From contig CM065687.1 in assembly GCA_017654935.2 (NCBI GenBank), positions 18,640,987 to 18,704,986 of the forward strand: DNA of 64,000 nt, in the 5' to 3' direction. Made by a program: the position numbers and the translations under genes. Every line of letters begins with the position of its first letter. Within the stretch, counting starts at the first letter, position 1. Of this stretch, positions 1 to 11,704 are shown one piece after another. The notes below the pieces were generated by a model that did not search any database, was not told the DNA's origin, and saw only the letters and a list, made by a program, of their open reading frames with translations. Origin of the DNA: Phymorhynchus buccinoides. Taxonomy: Eukaryota > Mollusca > Gastropoda > Neogastropoda > Raphitomidae.

Positions 1-702
1 TTCCGCTTATATTGACATGTTTGTCTTCGTCTGTTTTACGAGACACTTTAATTAGTCCGTCACCAAGACGGACTATTGCGATGGGCTGGTTTGTATTTTT
101 TTTTTTCTTTTTTTTTTTTTCTGTCTGTCCCAAGGATATCTCCCGAACCGCTTGACCGAATCGCGTCAAATTTTGTGTGAAGGTGTGCCTCCTTAATAGG
201 AAGAGATCGGCGCAAATCATTTTGCCGTCGTGACCTTGACCTTGACGTACGACCTTGAAAACCGAAAATCTATTTTTAGCCATATCTCGAGCACCGATCG
301 ACATAGGATGTTGAAACTTGGTATGAAGGTGGTTTGGCTTATGCCCGTTCTGATGATGGCATACCGATCAAGGTCAAGGTCAAGGTCAAAAAGATCGCTG
401 GAGCCTGAAAATGATTGTATACTGTATACCCTAGAGTAGAAAACATCCCAGCATAAATTATCGCCATGCTGACCTTGGCCTTGAAGTTTGACCTTGAAAA
501 CCGAAATTTCCTTCTTTGCGCTATATATTTCTTCTTCAAGCTGTATCTCGTGAACTAGAAGACAGAATCCCTTGCAATTTTGTGTCAGGATGTGACACTC
601 GACGGGGTGTCGCAAGTGCGTGGCATTGCTGGTGACGGACATGTCTGCCGCTCGGCGACGCCCTTGTTGTCAATGCACTCATCACGTTAGTCGACAGCGT
701 AC
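1..702. repeat. Intron F-G of copy L with AAGGTCA-rich interspersed repeat
   Basis: No gene is seen. Most of the stretch (about 120-600) is an interspersed repeat with alternating ACCTTGACCTTGAC and AAGGTCA motifs, including a triple AAGGTCA run at about 368-388. Its edge carries a segment reading CCGAACCGCTTGACCGAATCG. Related copies lie at about 24200-24680, 5205-5460 and 45018-45475. Bases 1-44 are the reverse complement of 24753-24796, so the inverted L/R1 match reaches the window edge. Confidence 0.65.
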
Positions 703-855
703 CATACATGTTGAAGACCTGCACAATGGTGGTGTAGCTGAAGGTGATGATGATGTTGGACACCCAGAACACAGCCACCACCACAGAGGTGCAGGTGCTG
801 CGGGCCCACATGGGGTAGATCTCGGCGTTGATGGGGAAAGTGAGCCCAGGCAACC
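703..855 (-). CDS. SLC2A13-like exon F, copy L
   Basis: This 153 bp exon has phase 1 at both ends. It encodes TM10 and TM11 with the SLC2 signature EIYPMWARST followed by a hydrophobic segment ending FNMYG. Borders are acceptor TTTGTAG at 856-862 and donor GTACGC ending at 702 on the minus strand. The DNA is identical to exon F of R1 (23945-24097), as far as I can compare by eye. Where HMIT has GPMPW just before the EIYP motif, this exon reads PGLTF. Confidence 0.85.
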
Positions 856-1446
856 CTACAAAGCATAACCCAGCATGTAAACTGGAAGGATATTGCATAT
901 ATCTTAATTGTTTTTCATTTTTATTAATATATAAAGTTCCAAGAGCATGACTTTTTCAAAGCCAGTTTGTTGGGACAATTAAAGAATGAACAAAATAAAA
1001 GCATCATAACTTTGAAAGTAACTTAGTTGTCTTTTGGGGGGAGGGAGGGGGCTTTAACCTTGGCTTATATGTCTTGGCCAGCTAAATAAATGAGAGAAGA
1101 ACATGATTGTGAAATAAGGCAATATCAAAGCAACAATTCCACCTTGGCTTAAGGCTGTGTCAGACCAATTGACATAGGCTAGAACACCAAGGCTACATCA
1201 AAATAATGTTATGCTATGCATAGTTATGCCATGACAAGCTCCTAGCATAACATCATCAGTCTCCAAAATTCCCCGAAGACGGAGTGTGGCTGCCCACATC
1301 GCGGGGTAATCAAAAAACGGTCACACACGTAATGTTCTCATCCGTAGCTGATGAACCTGTACCATAGTGTTCAAGTGCTTCCGCCGTAGGGATAATCCCT
1401 GGGGTCTTTTAGCCAAGGTAAGTCAACAAAACAACAATTAATTTAC
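856..1446. other. Intron E-F of copy L with SINE-like fragment
   Basis: No coding sequence is seen. About 1265-1415 holds a piece with the motif GACGGAGTGTGGCTGCCCAC and then CGGGGTAATC and ACGGTCACACACGTAA. I recognise this as resembling a common gastropod SINE body, from memory only. The same piece lies in reverse at about 23392-23522 in R1. The rest is AT-rich intron. Confidence 0.45.
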
Positions 1447-1670
1447 CAGAGGAGAAGAAGAGTTGGAAGAAAAACATGCCAGCAATGACGACCCAGGCGA
1501 AAGGACTGGGACAGAAATCCACAGTGAACTTGAAGGCCTCATCCCTCTGATCATCCACGGCGCAGGGCCCCACTGTTGAGGAATGCTTGTCCAGGGCCGG
1601 CAGACAAAAGGCAGACATGCCTTTGTAGCACAGACCGCAGTCCGCATCCTGAATACATGCTTCGCAGCCC
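1447..1670 (-). CDS. SLC2A13-like exon E, copy L
   Basis: This 224 bp exon encodes the second half of the large extracellular loop and the start of TM10. It carries the cysteine pattern GCEACIQDADCGLCYK, comparable to the Cys-rich loop special to SLC2A13 among SLC2 proteins. The exon ends FFSSG; R1 has FFSPG. The proline is the conserved one of the PG pair before the substrate-site motif, so L carries a non-synonymous change there. The acceptor is TTTTCAG and the donor GTAAAT. Confidence 0.85.
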
Positions 1671-1813
1671 CTGAAAAGAATAGACACTTTGCTCAAAGCA
1701 AATCATTTCCTTAAAACAAAGAAATGATGATTTGACATTGTGCGATTACCTTCACAAGTCTTCTAACTAATGCATACCGACTTCCACAAAATCGGTCAAG
1801 AAAAAAAAAAGCT

Positions 1814-2059
1814 TTAACCCTTTCACCACCAATCTCGCATTTATGCACCACACTGGTTTACTACCCATGTCGCTAAAAGGCATACAAGCTGGGCCTGTTA
1901 TCCAAACACCCTATTTTCTTAATTTTGAAAGGTAAGGATAGGCCTAATGTTATACATGTCAGAGAGGAATGCCCAATATTGCAGATCATTTTCTTTCTCT
2001 TCTCAGTTTAAGTTTAATGGTGATTTTTGGCTGAAAATGACCGGCGGCGAAAGGGTTAA
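1814..2059. mobile_element. piggyBac-like MITE in copy L
   Basis: This 246 bp non-autonomous element is flanked by TTAA at 1814-1817 and 2056-2059. Its termini are CCCTTTCACCACCA at the left and GGCGGCGAAAGGG at the right. CCC termini next to a TTAA target duplication are the hallmark of piggyBac transposons. There is no transposase inside. The orthologous insertion in R1 is at 22740-22986, so it predates the L/R1 split. Confidence 0.8.
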
Positions 2060-2399
2060 TGATCGAACAATATTCTGAAGGTACAAGCTCTTGTGTTACA
2101 GTCTTATTCGGAATTCTGAAAATGACCGATGCCTAATATTTTTAGGTATTATCGTAGATGCCCGGATTCCGAATATGACGGTAACATATATACATCCCAA
2201 AATACTTCTCTTCAATGATTCTAATTATGTTTGAAAATATTCGGTTACACTGATTTATTTTTGCAATAGGATTTCATTGTGTTCATATTTTCTAGCTTTT
2301 TCGTAGCTTTACTATATGACCTGCATATATACACGTATGCAGGAATCCGCAACGCACAGGAAATCATATAGTAAAAAGCCAAGTGTCCGTCCGTGTGTC
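2060..2399. other. Intron D-E of copy L, no gene seen
   Basis: AT-rich intron, inverted match to 22396-22739 of R1. It contains the palindrome-like pair ATATGACCTGCATATATACACG and a short GTGTGT run at about 2398-2415. Nothing else is recognisable. Confidence 0.5.
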
Positions 2400-2925
2400 T
2401 GTGTGTGTGTGTGTGTCTGAAACACAAAACGGGCCTTATAACTCCGCCGTTTTTCGACCGATTCGCTTCAAATTTGCTGTGAGCCCTAACGGGGCGATGG
2501 CAACGGCAACCGAGGCGGCCGTGTCATTTGCGCGGTTTTGCAAATGCGCGAAACGCGCATCCGACGGCCTTTCGGCGCCCGTATCTCCGGTATTTCTGGA
2601 TCGATTGCCTTCAAATTTGGCAGATATATGACCGGGGACGGTGCCACACCGGAAGCGAATCCATTACTTAGGCGCATAACAGCAGCATGATGCAAAACGG
2701 GCCTTATAACTCCGCCTGTTTTCAACCGAATCGCGTCAAATTTGCTGTCAGGCTTGCTGTCAGCGGGGCAAAGCCTGCCAGCAAATGTGAAGAAAATCGG
2801 GAGAGCGCGTCACTCTCAGAGCAGCGCCAACGGGAAACGGGGCCTTATAACTCCACCGTTTCTTTACCAAATCGCTTCAAATTTGCTGTACTCAGCGTTA
2901 CCAATACTTGCCATTACCGTTACTA
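2400..2925. repeat. Interspersed repeat with GGGCCTTATAACTCCGCC motif
   Basis: Three tandem-like blocks each begin with CGGGCCTTATAACTCC followed by GTTTT and ACCGATTCGCTTCAAATTTG. They end in repeated GGCGTTACCGTTACTA. The blocks sit beside a CA/GT microsatellite. Related copies are at 7225-7640 and 21780-22395. I take this to be a decayed transposable-element family with microsatellite tails. The class is unknown. Confidence 0.5.
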
Positions 2926-3011
2926 GGCGTTACCGTTACTAGGCGTTACTGGTACTCGACGTTGCGCTAGTATTAATAAAACATCAAAACATTGAAATTC
3001 TACGCCAAATT

Positions 3012-3227
3012 CGATGGCTTAGAGTCAAAAGTCCGTTGACTTATTATTGTTGTTATTGCAAAAAATAATAATTTGTATTAAAAAAGACTACAAATAATAT
3101 AAAATGGGGATTAAGCTTTTTATATTTATGCAGTCTTGTTTTGGTACAAGTTATTATATTTCGAAATAGCTTCAATAATACATCAATGGAGTGTCTAAAT
3201 ATAGTCTGGTTTGACTCCAAGCCATCG
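3012..3227. mobile_element. 216 bp MITE with CGATGGCTT terminal inverted repeats, copy L
   Basis: The ends are CGATGGCTTAGAGTCAAAAG and the reverse complement CTTGGAGTCAAAC type sequence (TTTGACTCCAAGCCATCG), giving about 17 bp inverted termini around an AT-rich core with no coding capacity. The orthologous copy in R1 is at 21475-21690 and has the same length. The target duplication is not clear, possibly TTC/GAA. Confidence 0.5.
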
Positions 3228-4163
3228 AAATGGGCATATCAGTTTCAACTGTTTCTAAAGCCAGGCAACCAACCACTCGGATTACAGAGAGAACATACGT
3301 AAAACATTATTGAAGCAGAGGGAGAATTCAGATTTACACTGAAAGACAAAAACAAAAAACAATCAGTTCTACAAAGAGACAGAAAGACAGGTAGATCAAT
3401 ACAAAATCATAACCTGTTCCACTGAACACTTTTATTCATTAAATACCTGTACCGATTAAGGTATGAACAAAATGGGAAAAAACAAGAACAAAACCCCCCA
3501 GCAATATGGAAAATACGTTGAACAACTGACTACAGAAATGACAGGAAGATTACTTCGGACAAGAGTTAATTCCATTTCAATAATGATAAAAATAAGTCTC
3601 TGCATCCAGAGGATAATTCCGTTTAACTCCAGTTAATGACGAAGGGAAACGTCTGACGATGATGCTCTTGCCCTCCATTGCTTTTAATCAAAATCCAGTC
3701 ATTGTTTATGAGTTAAAGCAGACAAACAGATAGACAGACAGACAAAGACATAAACATAACATTCCTGGCGAAGGTAAAAATATGGAAACTACTATTATAA
3801 AGAACAACTGTGAAAGTGTAAAGTCTCCAGTTCTTTAAAACTCATTCTTTTTACACACACAAAATAAGATAGGACAGTTAATTCAACATGGGTGAAAGTA
3901 GTTCAGGCATGCACCTGAAATCAGGATTGAAAAAGCTGATAGAAAGTCTTCAGGATTGGCCATCCTGTCATCCGGAACTGCAGTCTTATAAAAATAAACA
4001 TATCTGCCCAACATTAATAGCAGATTAAAACAAGATTGTATGCAATTATAACACCAACCCCACCCGTCCTGTCTACACAGACACACACACACACATTTGG
4101 ACATTATCTTCAGGATTGGGAATATTCAGAGAACATTGAAACGCGTCATTTCAGGATTGAGAG
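3228..4163. other. Intron D-E of copy L with one unit of the 122 bp minisatellite family
   Basis: No gene is seen. Bases about 3890-3965 are a single, shortened version of the unit that is tandemly repeated at 44050-44600 and 63090-63750: it contains AGGCATGCACCTGAAATCAGG and CTGATAGAAAGTCTTCAGG. A short CACACA run lies at 4079-4095. The rest is AT-rich intron matching R1 20358-21474. Confidence 0.55.
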
Positions 4164-4571
4164 AATATCGTCAGTGAAATTCAAAAACCTCCTATCTCGA
4201 TGTTTTTTTTTTTTTAAGTTAGATACATAGTCAGCTCTCTATTTGTTCCCGCCACATTCCACCAAAGCTCGTATCTCGAACGACTTTCTATCTGGGGTAA
4301 ATAAAGTTGTGAAAATAGAAGGAAAACTCGTAAGTCCCAAATTCAGATCTAGTTAAGGACAAAAACCTCGTATCTTCGTTCTTTTCAAGTCTAACAAAAA
4401 ACAATTTAAGAATTTTTTAAACGAAATGCAGGACTAAACTCGCAATGTCTTGAACAACATATTCATCATAGTTAATCAATTGTGGTCAACGCGGTTAATT
4501 TTTAAAAGTTTTTTTCTTCTCAAAAGTACCAAAATTGAGATACGAGGTTTTTGAATTTCACCGACGATATT
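4164..4571. mobile_element. Foldback element with GAGATACGAGG arms, copy L
   Basis: The termini are AATATCGTCAGTGAAATTCAA at the left and the reverse complement of AATATCGTCGGTGAAATTC at the right, each followed by AAAACCTCGTATCTC. The approximately 400 bp interior also contains several internal GATACGAG words. No protein is encoded. Orthologous copies lie next to exon D in R1, R2 and R3, so the insertion predates all four copies. Confidence 0.6.
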
Positions 4572-4597
4572 TAACTTTCACCCATGATTTAGCTTAC

Positions 4598-4721
4598 GTG
4601 GAGGCATAACAGACAGATTGCCGTAGAGGCAGAGAGGAGTTTGTCCCATTGAAGTAGAGGTGCACCTCAGGAATGTTGGCCGCGGTCAGATGGAACCCCA
4701 CAGACACCAGAACCAGGCACA
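4598..4721 (-). CDS. SLC2A13-like exon D, copy L
   Basis: This 124 bp exon covers TM9 and the start of the big extracellular loop (CLVLVSVGFHLTAAN, then IPEVHLYFNGTNSSLPLRQS). NGT and NSS are two overlapping-region N-glycosylation sequons, fitting an extracellular loop. The borders are CAG acceptor at 4722-4724 and GTAAG donor just below 4598. The sequence is the same as in R1 and differs from R2 and R3 at several codons. Confidence 0.85.
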
Positions 4722-4784
4722 CTGCTGAGGCTTACCACACAAAGATTCAGCATTGAACATGGGTTCATTGTCCTTGTCGGAGTA

Positions 4785-5058
4785 GGGCAAGACGGGGTAA
4801 AAAGCCCGTGGGCGGGTAAGAAGCCCATGCCAATTATCTCATGAAATGAAGCAAATTTCAGTCAAATTTTGCCCATGAGACGAGTGTTCATGCCACTTTT
4901 CTCATCAAATGAAGCAAATTTCAGTCAAATGTTGCCCATGAGATGAGTGTTAATGTTTAGCGTTTGTCTCATAGGTAAACTTTGACTCAAATTTCATTTC
5001 ATGTGATAATTGGCATGGGCTTCTTACCCGCCCATGGGCTTTTTACCCCGTCTTACCC
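4785..5058. mobile_element. TA-flanked palindromic MITE, copy L
   Basis: This 274 bp element has long inverted termini starting GGGCAAGACGGGGTAAAAAG and ending CCCCGTCTTACCC. It is bordered by TA at 4783-4784 and 5059-5060, as expected for Tc1/mariner-type target use. The interior repeats GAAATGAAGCAAATTTCAGTC twice. A second member at 32355-32568 has a clean empty site in copy L, which supports the TA duplication. Confidence 0.75.
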
Positions 5059-5204
5059 TACTTATAGAACATACTACAACATCGGCAGGATGAAAAAAAG
5101 CTTTGTTAGCTTATTCTTTAACCCTCAATAAAGATGATTTTGACTTGACTTGACTTGACTTAATCAAACTACGAATCAGTTATCACTTTAACTCTTCTAG
5201 CGCC
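5059..5204. mobile_element. 3' tail of a LINE/SINE with (TTGAC)n
   Basis: The motif AATAAAGATGATTTTGAC followed by repeats of TTGAC at about 5127-5161 is the kind of short tandem tail left at the 3' end of non-LTR retrotransposons or SINEs. The same tail occurs at 27899-27937 and, in reverse, at 19366-19390. No body of the element can be assigned. Confidence 0.5.
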
Positions 5205-5470
5205 ATGTATTTTTTGACGTTCCTGGTTGGGGAAAGGGAAAGTACCTCCATGCCAAGTTTGAAGACTCTAGGACCTGCGGTGTGGAAGTTATGGCCCCTT
5301 AACGGTTTTCGGTTTTCAAGGTCATACGCCAAGGTCAAGGTCAGGGCGGCAAAAAGTTTTGCGCGGATGCCTTCCTCTCATGGGGACACACAGCCACACA
5401 AAATTTGAAGCGATTCGGTCAAGCGGTTCGGGAGATCATTGGGACAGACAGAAAAGAAGAACAAACAAAC
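5205..5470. repeat. AAGGTCA-type repeat, second copy in contig 1
   Basis: It carries TTTTCAAGGTCATACG and CCAAGGTCAAGGTCAGGGC and ends with CGATTCGGTCAAGCGGTTCGG, then a purine-rich AAACAAACAAACAAAA tail. It is homologous to 121-600 but a distinct insertion: copy L diverges from R1 near 5230, where R1 instead continues into exon-proximal intron sequence. Confidence 0.55.
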
Positions 5471-7224
<1,754 letters not shown>

Positions 7225-7610
7225 ATAGTCACTACGCATGTTCCAAATCTCGAGTCCATGTCGGGTCTGGTTACGCCGCGGTTTGTGAAAACGTGAAGCG
7301 GCCTGTCGGCGCCCGTATCTCCGGAATTGCTAAATCGATTCGCTTCCGGTTTGGCACACGGATAGTCCCCGGCCCCGGTCATCTTCCTGCCAAATTCGAA
7401 GGCAATCGGATGCAGAAACGCCGGAAATACGGGCGCCGATAGTCCGGCGGATGCGCGTTTCGCGCATTTGCGAAACCGCGCAAATGATACGGCCTCCTCG
7501 GTTGCCGTTGCCATCGCCACGTTAGGGGCTCATTACAAATTTGAAGCGATTCGGTCGAAAAACGGCGGAGTTATAAGGCCCGTTTTGTGTTTCAGACAGA
7601 CAGACAGACA

Positions 7611-7663
<53 letters not shown>
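7225..7663. repeat. Interspersed repeat with (CAGA)n(CA)n tail
   Basis: This copy of the TTATAAGGCCCG family ends GGCGGAGTTATAAGGCCCG, then CAGACAGACAGA and a (CA)n run at 7613-7663. The start shares CGGCGCCCGTATCTCCGG with 2570-2595. The CA tail joins directly to sequence that in R1 (17224) continues as ACACGGTGGG, so the repeat marks a breakpoint between L and R1. Confidence 0.55.
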
Positions 7664-7668
<5 letters not shown>

Positions 7669-8592
7669 ACAAGATAAAAGACATCAAAATAAAAATCTGA
7701 ATTATTAATGAAAACAAGCGCGGATTCGCAATCGTTTGTGGCAGCGGTCTATTTTTACCACTCCAATCATTACATACACTGAGTCGCCTCCCCTGGCTTT
7801 TCAATAATTTTAATCTGTAAGCACCATTTCGTAACTTTTTATATCTTTTGGAAACATTTAAAACTATTTATCCTACTTATGCTCATCGAAAGAAGCACCG
7901 CATACTCGTCGTGTCTGTTGCAGTGTCTGTATTACGTATGTTTATTATTTTGTACGCTTTAAAATGAAGATTCATGTGCACTGTTTAGCATACAATTCTT
8001 TCATTACCTAAGGACTGTAGACATGACAACTGAAATGTTACTTTATGCCCAAGTATTTTTTTCTCTTTTACAATATGTGCGACAATTATGTCAATATGTG
8101 CGACAATTTTGGACCGACAGACCGATCGACAGACAGACAGACCAACAAAGTGAGTTATAGGTTTGTGGCTTGAGCCACAAACAAAAAAAAGCATGAGACA
8201 GAAATTTACATTTAAACAAAATGTGTAACACGTAACTCTCACACCACACCCAATGACCCTCTTGCTCCCTAATCCACTCACCATGCAACTCACATCAATA
8301 TAAAGTAGGCTAGGAAACAAGTGATAGAAAAGGATAAACATATACTGAACTCCACCGAAGTGACACAGCAGCAGTGCAGTGTCTCCTCGGTTGGTTGCCT
8401 CCTGACGGCCTAACAAAGATTCGCTCCTCTTGGACTGCTGGTCTCGGATTCTGCGACCTGAACGTGCCGAGGTGTGGCTGCGAATTGGGACTCGGAATGA
8501 GTGGCGTGGGTGCAACGCCACTGTACGGCCCAGAAGATGGGACAGCAAAAAAAAAAGGAGTTGTAAATATATGCTCACCAGGCCCTAGACAC
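7664..8592. other. Intron C-D of copy L, no gene seen
   Basis: This stretch is the inverted counterpart of 16251-17224 in R1 and of 35311-36230 in R2. It contains the hairpin GTTTGTGGC/GCCACAAAC near 8162-8180 and the short repeat ATATGTGCGACAATT. The open frames in it contain no recognisable domain and decay between copies. Confidence 0.5.
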
Positions 8593-9102
8593 AGTCAAGT
8601 CAAGTCAAAATTTTATTTAAAGATGGACATTGAATAAGCAAACATACATGCTGTTTTTTCATCAAGCCATCTATCAACAGAAGCATAAACCAAACATACA
8701 TGCACGAAACATAAACCATACTGATTAAGGAAATAGAAAAAGAAAGAGAGAAAAGAAGCATATATACATATTTACAGAAAGAAAATTAGCTTATAAATAT
8801 TTACAGCAACAAACAGAAAGCATATGAAATAGCAATACAATATCAACATAGTGTTCCACATATCAAAATGAAAAAAGGGGACACAGATATATTATACACA
8901 GCTTTACACTCACACGCTATTGTTTTATCTATGGGCGGGGATGGGGATAGACAGTGCTTAATCAAGTGGTAAATCTAGTGTTCAGACCATAAGATCTAGT
9001 GAAGAATGAGCAGGGAAAAACATTCTCCTGCAGCTCAGAAAGGAACCCGGGTTTGTTGATTTTCGAGGCGCATACATTACCTCTGAGCCACTCTTCCACC
9101 GT
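8593..9102 (-). mobile_element. SINE-like element with tRNA-like head, copy L
   Basis: Read on the minus strand, the head has an A-box-like TGGCTCAGAGG and a weaker B-box region around CCCGGGTTCC about 40 bases later. The far end is AATAAAATTTTGAC plus TTGAC repeats. That layout fits a tRNA-derived SINE of about 510 bp. Orthologous copies lie at 15735-16250, 34807-35310 and 48666-49140. Confidence 0.5.
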
Positions 9103-9153
9103 TATAAATGGATACGTAAGCTTTTACCTTTTAAGCCTAGTTAACCAACTAAC

Positions 9154-9410
9154 CTCCAACGGTCTGACGAGGACAATGGGTCTCCTGCCGTACTTTTCCA
9201 CGGCCAAAACACCGGGCAGCTGTCCCATGAAGATGGCCAAATGGAATCAGGCCCTGGATCCACACGGCCATCTCCGCTGGGAAACCCTCCAACGCTCTTT
9301 ATGATCAGTTCCACCGAAAAACCTTTCCCATGAAGAAGGGGAATCAGGCCCTGGATGCACACGGCCATCTCAGCTGGCCCACGCTCTTTATGATCAGTCC
9401 ACCGAAAAAC
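9154..9410 (-). pseudogene. SLC2A13-like exon C, copy L: partly duplicated and frameshifted
   Basis: The normal exon C is 161 bp; here the acceptor-to-donor interval is 257 bp. The first half (GTTTTTCGGTGGACTGATC through GGGCCTGATTCC) occurs twice, at about 9323-9410 and again at about 9230-9322, with small indels in both. Near the donor the sequence GTCAGCGTTGG of the other copies has become GTCAGACCGTTGG, a 2 bp insertion. The exon should encode TM8 and the EKYGRR loop; as written it cannot. It could be true decay or a consensus problem at a collapsed junction. Confidence 0.75.
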
Positions 9411-10085
9411 CTTTAAGTAAAAGAAGAAAGAACGGCGATTTTTTTAATCCACAAACTTAGAAAACTAATTGAACTGATAAAAAAAACATACAAAAACGCT
9501 TCACAACAAGCACATAAAGGTGACAAACTTAGAAAATGTAAGATTACACACAAAATGTATATCACTTCAACATGCCCCAATATAGAAAATAAACCAACCG
9601 CACAAGTTGATTCCTAACTTTTAAGTTGGTGTATATAAACTGAAAGATGCACCCTCATCGTACATTTTAGTGTTCATCGTCTTTAGCTACGCTTTGAAAG
9701 TCAAGTCCATCTAGAAAACTTGCCTGAGCATGATATTTGTTTCATTTGCATAAATAGTTTTGCAAGGTCTGTTCCATCATCATCATCACCATCATCATCA
9801 TCAAAATCCACCATCATGATCATATCACCAAAGTGGTGTCTCGAAAGTGGTGTGTTAGCTAAACGGATCACACCTTGGGTTATGACTTTGATGATAATGA
9901 TGCATCACCATCATCATCATCATGATAATAACGATCATGATCATGATGACAATCACTACGATGATAATGATGATGATTGTGATGTTGATGATCGTGATCA
10001 TCATGATCAAAATGGACCTTCGAGAACTATTTATCAAAAAGAAACAATTTTTAAAAAACCTCGGGTAGTACACAGTTCCGTTATC
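9411..10085. repeat. Intron B-C of copy L with (ATC)n/(ATG)n tract
   Basis: A trinucleotide-rich stretch at about 9775-10020 alternates CATCAT, GATGAT and GATCATGATC. It gives apparent poly-His frames that are not genes. The same tract sits at 14660-14905, 34070-34310 and 47940-48170 in the other copies. The rest is AT-rich intron. Confidence 0.7.
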
Positions 10086-10198
10086 GCGCAATCCGTAAAT
10101 AAGTAAAAGAAAGAAGGAAAAATTTGCGCACGTGTCCGTATTTCCCCTAATCCGTACATTTTTACCCTTCTTTTCTTTGACTTATTTACGGATTGCGC
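10086..10198. mobile_element. 113 bp hairpin element beside exon B, copy L
   Basis: It is bounded by GCGCAATCCGTAAATAAG and CTTATTTACGGATTGCGC, with the arms extending through AAAAGAAAGAAGG. It is a near-perfect long inverted repeat and would fold into one hairpin. It is a small foldback MITE or a structured intron element, conserved in the other copies at 14487, 33867 and 47737, about 55 bp past the exon B donor. Confidence 0.65.
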
Positions 10199-10252
10199 AT
10201 GGGATTTCGGCATGAACTGTGTACACGAGGTCTTATGCATTCCCCCACTCAC

Positions 10253-10370
10253 AGAATGACGTTGAGTCCTGACCAGACGAAGAAGAAAGCGAGACAGTTG
10301 CCCACGGCCAGAGCCTTCAGCACGTGAGGGGTGGTCAGCACGCGCACCACAGTGGAACACACGCCTGACC
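10253..10370 (-). CDS. SLC2A13-like exon B, copy L
   Basis: This 118 bp exon enters in phase 1 and leaves in phase 2. It encodes the end of the intracellular linker and TM7, ending FFFVWSGLNVIL. SLC2 proteins normally read QQLSGIN here, so both sugar-binding glutamines are replaced. The acceptor is TTTCCCAG and the donor GTGAGTG. The protein is the same in all copies that cover it; the DNA differs by synonymous changes. Confidence 0.85.
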
Positions 10371-11218
10371 CTGGGAAACAGACACCCTCAGAGCCACTGA
10401 CAAAGGCAGAATTATAACCAAAAGTTCCCATTTAAGCAATGATCTTTAATGTCTTCACAAATTCATGGAATGATGCACGTTCGTGTGTTTTGATGCCTCG
10501 TAACTTAGCGTAGGTTGTTCTAATTTAAACACAAATAACTTGCTTAAGCTAATGTGGCGGTAACCACAGCCGATGAGGTTTAACCGAGGCATGGTCACCG
10601 CTACACCTATCTATATTGTTTAAAAAAAACTCGGGACTTTACTGGTGTTGCACTGCCTCCGGGCATTGCCTCCAGTATTGTTCCCACCATCTTTGTATTT
10701 ACAAATGTCCCATATGTGTGTCTATGACCGAGAGGGCGTAAAACATCATTTTCATCATCAGTGGGTTAAGCTGTGATTCAAGTTTTTGGAGCCCGAACAA
10801 AATGTGGACGTAATGTTTCAAGGATAGGTCTACAGTTGTTGTTGCTGTTTTTTTGTTTGTTTGTTTTTGTTTGCTTTTTCGGCTGTACGCAGCGGGGAGA
10901 CCAGTGAAAACTGAAAACCAGAACACATGATGTACCTCACCCATTATGGCCATATGGCCTGAGGACGCAGAAGAAGAAGAAGAAGAAAGTTTGCTTTTTT
11001 GTTTGGTTGGTTGGTTCTTTTTGTGTGTCTGTCTGTTTTTCTGTTGTTTTTTGTGGGGGTTTTGTTTTTGATTTTTTTGTCTTCTGATTTCTGTTAAGTT
11101 GAAAATAAGACTTGCTAAATTTGCCGTATTATTTTTTTTACCCCAAAGACGCACATGCTTAGCTTACTAAGATAACCAATAAATGAACATGAGCACAAAG
11201 GCTTTTCAATATTCTTAC
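10371..11218. other. Intron A-B of copy L with SINE 3' end
   Basis: No gene is seen. About 10905-10990 reads ATGGCCATATGGCCTGAGGA then CGCAGAAGAAGAAGAAG, which looks like the 3' end of a SINE with a (GAA)n tail; matching sites are 13690-13780 and 33095-33180. A purine/pyrimidine-skewed TTTGTTTGTTTTTG tract follows. Confidence 0.45.
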
Positions 11219-11418
11219 CTGTTGGTGAATTTGACGACACAGACTGCTTAATATTCTCCACGACATCGCTGACGTCTTCACGGCCATAGATACGTTGAAG
11301 GACACGGGTAGCCTGTGGGTGACGTCCCCTGGCGATCAGCCATCTTGGAGTTTCAGGAAGAAGGAACATCACGATGCCAAACAACAGGCCTGGCACCGCA
11401 CCGAACCCCAGCATGTAG
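11219..11418 (-). CDS. SLC2A13-like exon A, copy L
   Basis: This 200 bp exon covers the end of TM6 and the start of the big cytoplasmic linker: LGFGAVPGLLFGIVMFLL, then PETPRWLIARGR, the conserved PESPR-type motif of major facilitator sugar porters. It leaves in phase 1. The acceptor is TTTCTCTGCAG and the donor GTAAGAAT. Exon A of R2 (32690-32889) encodes the same protein. I could not find the preceding exon in the 1.6 kb up to the gap. Confidence 0.85.
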
Positions 11419-11637
11419 CTGCAGAGAAATTTCGGAATCCAGGGGAAAATCGGAATCTTCCCGAGATTAGAAAAATTCGGATTTTCTCCAAGGAAAATAT
11501 TCAACAGTTATTCTATAGTTGCCGGAAAGTAAGGTGTGCGCCTCCTCTCATTCTTTGTCTCTGTCTCTGTCTCCGTTTCTCTCTCTCTGTCTGTCTCTCA
11601 TCTCACTCTCTCTCTCTTTCTCTCTCTCTCTGTTTCT

Positions 11638-11704
<67 letters not shown>

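Noticed and set aside
217..642. Frames of up to 141 codons in the AAGGTCA repeat, mirrored at 24158-24583
   Set aside because: Part of an interspersed repeat; homologous pieces at 5205 and 45018 are not open.
7985..8578. 197-codon frame in the C-D intron, with relatives at 16266, 35325 and 49186
   Set aside because: Broken at different places in each copy, no known domain, lies partly in repeat DNA.
9855..10106. Poly-His/Asp frames in the (ATC)n tract, repeated at 14590, 33968 and 47830
   Set aside because: Trinucleotide repeat within an intron; frames differ between copies.
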